64,000 bases of DNA from Paragordius varius (lineage: Eukaryota; Nematomorpha), in NCBI GenBank assembly GCA_964247055.1, contig OZ176059.1, positions 2,728,001 through 2,792,000 on the forward strand, written 5' to 3'. Within the stretch, counting starts at the first letter, position 1, and the number at the start of each line of letters is the position of its first letter. The notes beneath the pieces were generated by a model. That model searched no databases. It was not told the DNA's origin and saw only the letters and a program-made list of their open reading frames with translations. Positions 36,764-45,268 of the stretch are shown here, piece after piece. The position numbers were made by a program, and so were the translations under genes.

Positions 36764-39700
36764 TGATAGTAAGCGAAATAGCGACTATACGTTTTTTGAT
36801 TTTTGATTTTATTTTGCGATTAATATTGAGTTGCGTTTTTATTAACGGTTTGTGAATTTGGACCACAGTTATAAAATTGGGTTGAGTTATGAAATTTGAC
36901 AAACTGAAACACTGTTTTTCGAGTGTTATTACCAAAATAGCCACTGTCGGGCATTAACGGGGTTTTGGTTTGTTGGACCTGATATATCTATATATATATA
37001 TGTTCATAAACAAGTCATTCATTATTTACTACAAATGTGTTATGTTTATTGTATTTTTTGGTGTTAAATACAAAATCAAACAAAAGTTAACCATTTTAAT
37101 AATGTATATTAATAACAAATTTTTGGTCAAAATATAAAAATTTCTTTTTTTCATACATACATACGCTTTTTCCCACAATAATTTTATTTTTTTTTATCTA
37201 TACGTGGTGGAGGCATTATCTGACTCTGACAAACAAACTCCTTATAAAAATAACCGTTAAAACCCTTCAAACATATGAATCCTTATCTCACCATAATGAA
37301 TGATTGTATTAAGTGGTCAGGCCGGTTTTACTTTCTTGTAATCAAGGGCGTATTTTCCACAAATATATTATTAATTTTGTGTCTATCGATTTCTATGATA
37401 TAACCGTCAAATATATTTTATCTATATTTTTGTAAAATCAATATATAAACAGTGTAGATAAGATTATTTTTGCTAGTTAAAAAATATCTTAGATAGTATT
37501 TCCAGTTGAAAGGATTTTTTTATTATTTGCTTATATTTACAGTTAAAGGTTAGAAAAAATGTATTAGCTTGTCGGTTTTTTATTGCTTTTGCCAACATTT
37601 GAGAATATTTAATGAAACTAGCAATGCATTTTTATTTTAAAGCTGTATAGGAACAAAAAGAACACAGATTTAATTTACAATCATTTAGTTATTAATAAAT
37701 TTCACCAGAATAATTTAAATTATATTATTTATAAATGTTTGTTTGCGTCAATTAATAATATTAACACATTTACAATCATAAAATATTTATTAAAATAGAG
37801 GAAATTAAAACAATTTTACACACGTTTTCCACGATAGGTTCTTCTCTAGATGATGATAATGAAAATGAAAATAAGCAGCAAAATGCTGGACACATTCTTT
37901 CACCCGCAAACATACATGAGTTAGCGGAACGTACCCGGACCGGTCATGAACTGCAAGATCAGCTGATCCGGACTTTAGCGGTCGTTAATGGGAGTGTCTT
38001 AGGACCGACTCTGTCACGTTTGACGGGGGAAACTGGACCAGCCCTGGAGGATTTAGCGGACACCTTGGCCCGGGCCCAAAAGGTTTATGCTAGCGAAGCG
38101 GTTTTAGCCTTTGAAAGCGCCAGCTCAGCAGCCACCGAATTCGGGTCCCGATCCAACGTTATGAGTGAATTGTCACGCCTTTCCCGCGATAAGATTGAAA
38201 GGTTTTTTTTGGAAATTTACCCTAAAATAGGGGTTTTTTTAACCATAAATATAGAAGACTAAATTAAACGTAGATTAGACTATTTTTTATATTTGATATA
38301 GTTTATATTAAGAATTTAATAAAATGGTTTGGCATTAATTGCTAGATCTTAGAATCAATGTGGGTTTAGATAATATTCTATACATATAAGATTTGATTAT
38401 AATATTGAAACGATATAATTTAGTATTAATAAATTATTTTATGAGATTTTAATACCTAACAATGGAAATTTTTAAATTTAAACATTCGAAGCTTTAATAT
38501 TTTATTTAAAAGACTAAAATTTGTTAAATATTTTAACAATGAGTGGTTTCCCATTAAGAATCTCAGTTATTTTTACAGTAATCGAAATTATACGGAAAAA
38601 CGTTTTTCTAAACAACCATTTTTAAATCTTGATTTCGTACACAAACTATTAAATCAAATTTTGGAATCTATAATTGATTGTAATAACAATATATATACAT
38701 ATATATAAATTCCATATTTTTTTCCACACCCAAAATGATGATTTTTATTTACATAAAAATATCATGTTTTCTATAAAAATACAATTGTCTTTTATAAAAA
38801 CTATTTGCCTTCCATTTTTGACATGTTATCTGTATTATTTCATACTTTTTACTCATGATTTTATCGATCAAAGTTAAATGCTTTGTAATAAATATTATAT
38901 GCATGTATATTATATATAGTTTAACAGCTCAAGTTGATATGATTCATGAGCTTGCTAATGAGGCGCGTAATATAACGCTAAAAACAGATACCTTGGCTCA
39001 ATCAATGGTTAGGGGACAAACTACTATAACGCAAGACATTGAAGATTTAACCAAAAAGTACATTTTTTTACATTCAATTTTTTTTAAGGGAAAAATTTTT
39101 TTTCTATTTCTGTTTTTTTTTGAAGTAAAAAAAGATAACGCATTATACAAGTTAATGGAAAGTTTAGTTTTTATATTAAAAGTAAAATAAATTTTGCACT
39201 TTTTTATAGAGAGCTTATTATTTCAGTAGGAATGCTAATTGGGATGTGAATTTTACGGGTAAAAATACAAAAAAAATTAGCATTTAATGATATGGTGTTT
39301 ACGTTTTGCTTTGTAAATTGTATTGTAGGATTTGTTTAAAAACAAAGCAATCATAAGCCAATAGTCACGGTATGCATATTTTAAGGTGATATACCCTTGA
39401 AAAACTATTTATAAGATAATTATTATGGAAACTACTATTTATTATAGTTAATATAAAGAATTAAAACTTTTAGATTTTTTAGTTGATATAAATATATATA
39501 AATTTTCTATCAGTCAAAAGGCATGGATAAATCTGAAGATTTTTTGTTAAAAATTTGTTTTTTCAGTCAATCAATAATTTAGAGTATATAAAAATACTCT
39601 CTATATATTTAAATGCTTTAAACCTACATAGATTTTTGGAAACTCAACAGTTATACAATCAAACTGTTGCATCGTCCCAAGAGGCCGTCAAAACATCACA

Positions 39701-42700
39701 ATTGGCTTTTGATAAGGCTTTGGCTCTATACCAGGAAGCCCTTGAACTTAAATTACCCCCCACTAATGATATGACTGACCTTGTAGCACAAACCGATGAC
39801 TTAACTGAACAAGTAAATTATTTTATATTTATTTTTTAACTGTTGGAGTAATTAAAAATTGAAATTATGGATTTTTTAGGTTAAATTATAGTAAAAATTT
39901 AAAATTTATATACAGACAAAATGTAATTGTGGGAGCATCCAAAACTATAATTGTGTTAAAAAAACTTTTTTTATAGTTCTAAGTTTTGTGTTTAAAATTT
40001 CAATTTTTATAATTTTGAGAGGGAGGAGGAAGGGGAGTCTCACTCGTTTAAAATAATATTATTAGTAAAATGGTAATATATTACAGTCATGCTCTTTTCC
40101 ATTGAACTTAACTATCTCATATTTGCAAAAACATAAGTATTTGCATTATAATCCTACGAAAACAATTCTTAATAAGGGGGTCTTTTCCATTGAACTTAAC
40201 TATCTCATATATGGGAATACATAGGTTTTTGCATTATAATCCTACGAAAACAAATCTTAATAACGGGGCGGCAAATACTTAAAAAATATAAACTGCAAAT
40301 GTTATCGAAGAAAATATAAAAATTAAATCATAAATTTTATTTTTTTTATTACACATAAGACAAATGCCATGATGCCCGTGATAGAAGAAGTGCTTACCGC
40401 TAACGCAAATCTCATGAGCCGTGCCAATGAACGCGTTCAACTGCTCCGTCAGCTGTTGGAACAGGGGTCAGCTGCGCAGAGTGCCACAGAATCAGCTGGT
40501 CAAGCAGTTATGGCTGCCCGTGCCCGTTCACAACAAGCTATCGCCGCGGCCGAATTAACACTTCGTGAGGCTCAACAAACGTTAAAAACCCTTAAAGGTA
40601 TGACTATTAAGACATGCATATATATATTACAGTTGTGTAAGGTAGATGGTTGGTTGGTTGGTTTTTCCTAAGTCGTAAACGACTTTTTGGATATAGTTTT
40701 AACTATTTCTTTCATTTTTTTCTATCTTTAACCGCTATATTGAGCTCTTTCAGTGTCATTTTGGTCTCTTCCTTTATCATATCCAACCACCTCATCGGTG
40801 GTCGGCCTCGTTTCCTTTGCCCTTCTACCTTCCCAAACATTGTATCTTTCTCCAGCGAATTTGATCGCATGACATGACCAAAATATGTTAACTTTCTTTT
40901 TAGAATTATCTCCATGATGTTTGTTTTAGGTTTTATTTCTGTAGTTAGATTTTCATTCTTAATTTTATCCTTCCAGGTGTATCCTAGCATCCTACGCCAG
41001 CAACTCCTTTCAAAAGCCATGAGCCTTTCTTTGTCCCTTTTTCTGAGAGTCCAACTCTCACATCCATATGTAGTGACCGGGAGAACGAAACAGTAGAGTA
41101 ATCTTTTTTTGGTTTCAACTCCTACGCTTTTGTTTTTCCAAATCTTTGTTAATTTTGTCATCGCTTCTCTGCCCAATCCTATTCTCTTTCTGATGTCAGG
41201 AGTTGAAGACCCATCCTCTGAAATTATTGCGCCCAAAAACGTTAACTGTTTAACTATTTCAATTTCTACTCCTTCTATTATAATTGTAGGCTTTTTTCCT
41301 GTACATAATATTTTGGTTTTGTTAGGATTAAGCCTAAGACCATACCTCAAACTTTCCTTTCGAATCTCTTCAATCAATGCCTTCAAATCATTTGCACTTT
41401 CAGCTATAAGAGTGGTATCGTCTGCAAACCTTAAATTATTGATTGTTCTCCCTCCTATTCTTACTCCAATATTTTTACCATCCAACTTCCTCATTATCAT
41501 TTCTGTGCACATATTGAACAGATAAGGGGATAAGCAACACCCTTGTCTGACTCCTTTCAAGATTGGTATTTCGTCTGTGTCCCCCGCTGGTGTTCTAATA
41601 ATCGCTCTTTGTTTTACATACAGAGAGCTAATCAATCTTATTAAGTGAGACGATACCCCTACTAACTTTAATGTTTCCCACAAGGAGTCATAGTTAATTG
41701 AATCGAATGCTTGTCTGTAATCAATAAAACACATGTATAATTCTTTCTGAAACTCTTTTGATGTTTCCATTATCCTTCTCATGTTTGAGATATGGTCTCT
41801 TGTGCTTTTTCCCTTCATAAATCCGGCTTGATTTTCTGGTATTTCTGTCTGTATGATACTGTGCATTCTGTTTTGTATTACTTTTAGTAAGACCTTACTA
41901 GCGTGGCTAATAAGAGATATGTTCCGATAATTCTCGCATTGGAGTACATCTCCTTTTTTATATATTGGGAGATATACAGATGATGCCCAATCGTTTGGCC
42001 ACTCACATGTTTCCCACACCTTTTGACATAACTGGTGTAACTTTTCAACGGGAATAGCTTTTATGAACTCTATTGGGATATTGTCTAATCCCATCGCTTT
42101 GTTGTTAGGAATTTGTTTTAAGGCTAATTCAACCTCCTCTCTTAATATATCTGGATCACGTTCTTCGTCTTTTAAGTGCAACACCTTTGCTTGAGGAGCC
42201 TGATAGAGTTTTTGGGTGTATTCCTTCCATCTTTCTCGTACTTCTGTTTGTTTGCACAATATGGTGCCATTCTCTTTTTTAATCTTTTGTGATGATATAA
42301 AAGGTTTATGAGTCATTTGCTTCAGTTTCTGGAACATTGGTTGCATTAATCCTTTTTTGTTATTTAATTCCACTTCCAAACATTGTTTATTAAGAAAATC
42401 TTCATAATCCTTCCTTGTTTGTCGTTGAAATTCTTTGTTATATAATTTAACCATTTTATTATCACCTCTTGATTTAGCTTTTCTCCTCTTTTCTGCTATC
42501 TCTATACTCTCTTCTGATATCCATTTGTTATCTTTCCTCTTTACTCTCTGCACTTTTTCTTTTGCCACTTCTTTAACAACATTTTTTATCGTTCCCCATA
42601 ATTGTTCTGAGCTACATCCATTGTCCAATCTTCCTAATCTATCTTTGGTTTCTGTTCTAAAACTATTTGGAATGTTCCGAGTGTCATATCTGTATATCTG

Positions 42701-45229
42701 TTTAACCTTATTTTTGATTATTTTAAGTTTGATTTTGGTTATTAGAAGCTCATGATCGCTAGAGCAATCGCTGCTTTTATTTGTTTTGGTATCGATTATA
42801 GAGCTTTTCCATTTTTGAGGACATATTATGTAATCAATTTGATTCTTATATTTACCACATGGAGAGGTCCATGTGTATAACCTCCTATTGTGTTGTGGAA
42901 ACCATGTGTTGGTTATCATCATCTCATTTTCTTGACAAAAATTGATCAGTGCTTCCCCGGCCTCGTTTCGTTCTCCCAATCCATATGGCCCGACTATTTG
43001 ATCTACTCTACCTCTACCAACTTTGCTGTTCCAATCCCCTCCTATGATAATCATATCTCCTTTCTTCGTTTCATCCAAAACTATTTGCAACGTTGCATAA
43101 AAGTCCTCTATGTCTTCTTTGGGAGCGTTTGACGTAGGAGCATAGACTACTATGTATGTAAATTTAAGTGGCTTGGCATTCAGCCTAATACTCATGATTC
43201 TGGGTATATATGGTGTATAACTAATGAGACTTTTATTTAATTTGTTTTTTATTAATACTGCAACGCCTTCAGATTTCAGGTCATCTCTCCCCGATCTTAA
43301 CAATGTATAATTTTCGTTTTGTACTTTCGCGCTACCTTTTTGCTTGGTTTCCGTTAGACCCAGTATATCTATGTTCAATCTTTCCATTTCCTTTTCAATT
43401 ATCACTTGTTTGGTTGATGTTAAGGAACGTACATTCCAGCATCCAACTTTGAAAATTCTTGTTAAGTTCATTTAGTAAAACTATTTTTTGGCAGTAATAA
43501 ACGAGGGTGGTTTGCCATTGCCTTCCCTCTCACTTACCCTCTTTACAAAAAATAAATATCTATAATTAAAATTAAAGAGTAATCTTTATAAATGTTGTTA
43601 ATTTGGATAAATTATAAATATTAATATTTCACTCTGTCTGGCCATAAAAGAAAAATATAAAGAAATTATGGCTAGGCTAGTAAAAATAAAATAATTAGGC
43701 ACCAAGGAGTAGAGAAAAAAAAATATATAGATATGTATAACAATGATTTTTGATGACTTAAGAATTATGTTACTCTTTAAATTACATACTTAGCATACAA
43801 ATAAAATAAAAACTCTACAAAACAAAGAAAAAGATTAATAATTACTAAAAGGAAACTTATTTTTTAAATATATTTATAGTATATAATAAAAAAAAAATAC
43901 TATCCTTGAATAACTTGCCGCTATCAATCACATGGTTTCATGCATGATTATATGATAATTTAATAAACAAAATTAATGTTAAAATATGGGGAAAATATTG
44001 TTTTATTTCAAACATTTGTTCTTTTTACCATACGCTACTGTAATATACAGTATGGGTAAAATGCATTGTTTTTAGTTATACCAAAATTGTGCTTCCAGAT
44101 AGCATATACATCAAAGGGTTATACAATAAAATTTGAAATTAAACGGACATAACGTTAAGATATGAAGACAAATAATTTTTCCAAAAGACAAGCATACTTT
44201 TTAAATCATGTTTTTCTTAATGTAACTTATTGTTTTAAACTGCAAAGTCTCAATTAAATGTAAATTGGGACCATAAATTTTACTATTCAAATGTTTTTTA
44301 TGGGATAAAAGGTTGAAAAACTATGGTTATCTTTTAAAAAAATAGTCTTAAAATTTTACGTTTTATCCCTATAATTTTAATTTTTATGCTGTATATGCTA
44401 TTTTTCAGTCATATTTGATCAAAAACTAGCATTGTATATTTCATTAAAACTGTATTATTCATTGGACTTTTATTCAAGGACAACAGGTTTTTTTAATTTT
44501 ACATAAAATTTATATATAAGATTTTTTAAATCAAAGACAGACCACAATTTTTTGTTTAATACAACGGTGTTTAATATAAGACGATTGGTGACACAAGATT
44601 TTTCGTTTAAAAATAACACTTTTTATTACTATAATATATCTAAAAGCAACCTCCCTTTTCTAGGGGTAACATATAAGAATGTATTGAAATAATTTGGTTT
44701 TAATTGTTTAAGTCGGTATGTTAAAATTATTTTTTAATTGAAATGTTGTTTTCTTATGAAAAATCCTCTTAAACAAATATTACTGCATGTATATTTGTTT
44801 GCTAATTCAAATCATACGTAATACAGGAAAATTTACTGTCATGCATTATTTAATTAAACATTTCTTTTTACTTTCTTTGCCGTCTCATCAAGATTTTGAC
44901 AAAGAAATGAACAGTCATAGCGCATCAGCGGCCTCAGCCCTGGCCCAAGTCCCCCAAATCCGGTCTCTTATCCAAGAAACGGAAAGTAAGCGGGTAGAAA
45001 CCGAACAAAAGCTGCTCGCCGCCCAAAGTGATATGGACGGAGCTAAGGAACAAGCCATTGAAGCCAGAGATATCGCTGAAACTATTCGTGAAGTTTATTT
45101 TTTGATTTAATAAAGGAATTAATTTACTAACATGTTTTTGGAATAAGTTTAATAAGGTTGACATACTCGTGGTTTTTTTGTTCACTAGAGAATTGTAAAT
45201 TATATAAGGTTTTTTAAGGAAATATTGTA

Positions 45230-45268
<39 letters not shown>

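Noticed and set aside
36681-36944. 87-aa minus-strand ORF with repeated YI
   Set aside because: It is translation of an (AT)n microsatellite in the tandem duplication.
40650-43132. Several plus-strand ORFs of 60-138 aa
   Set aside because: They are antisense shadows of the RTE polyprotein.
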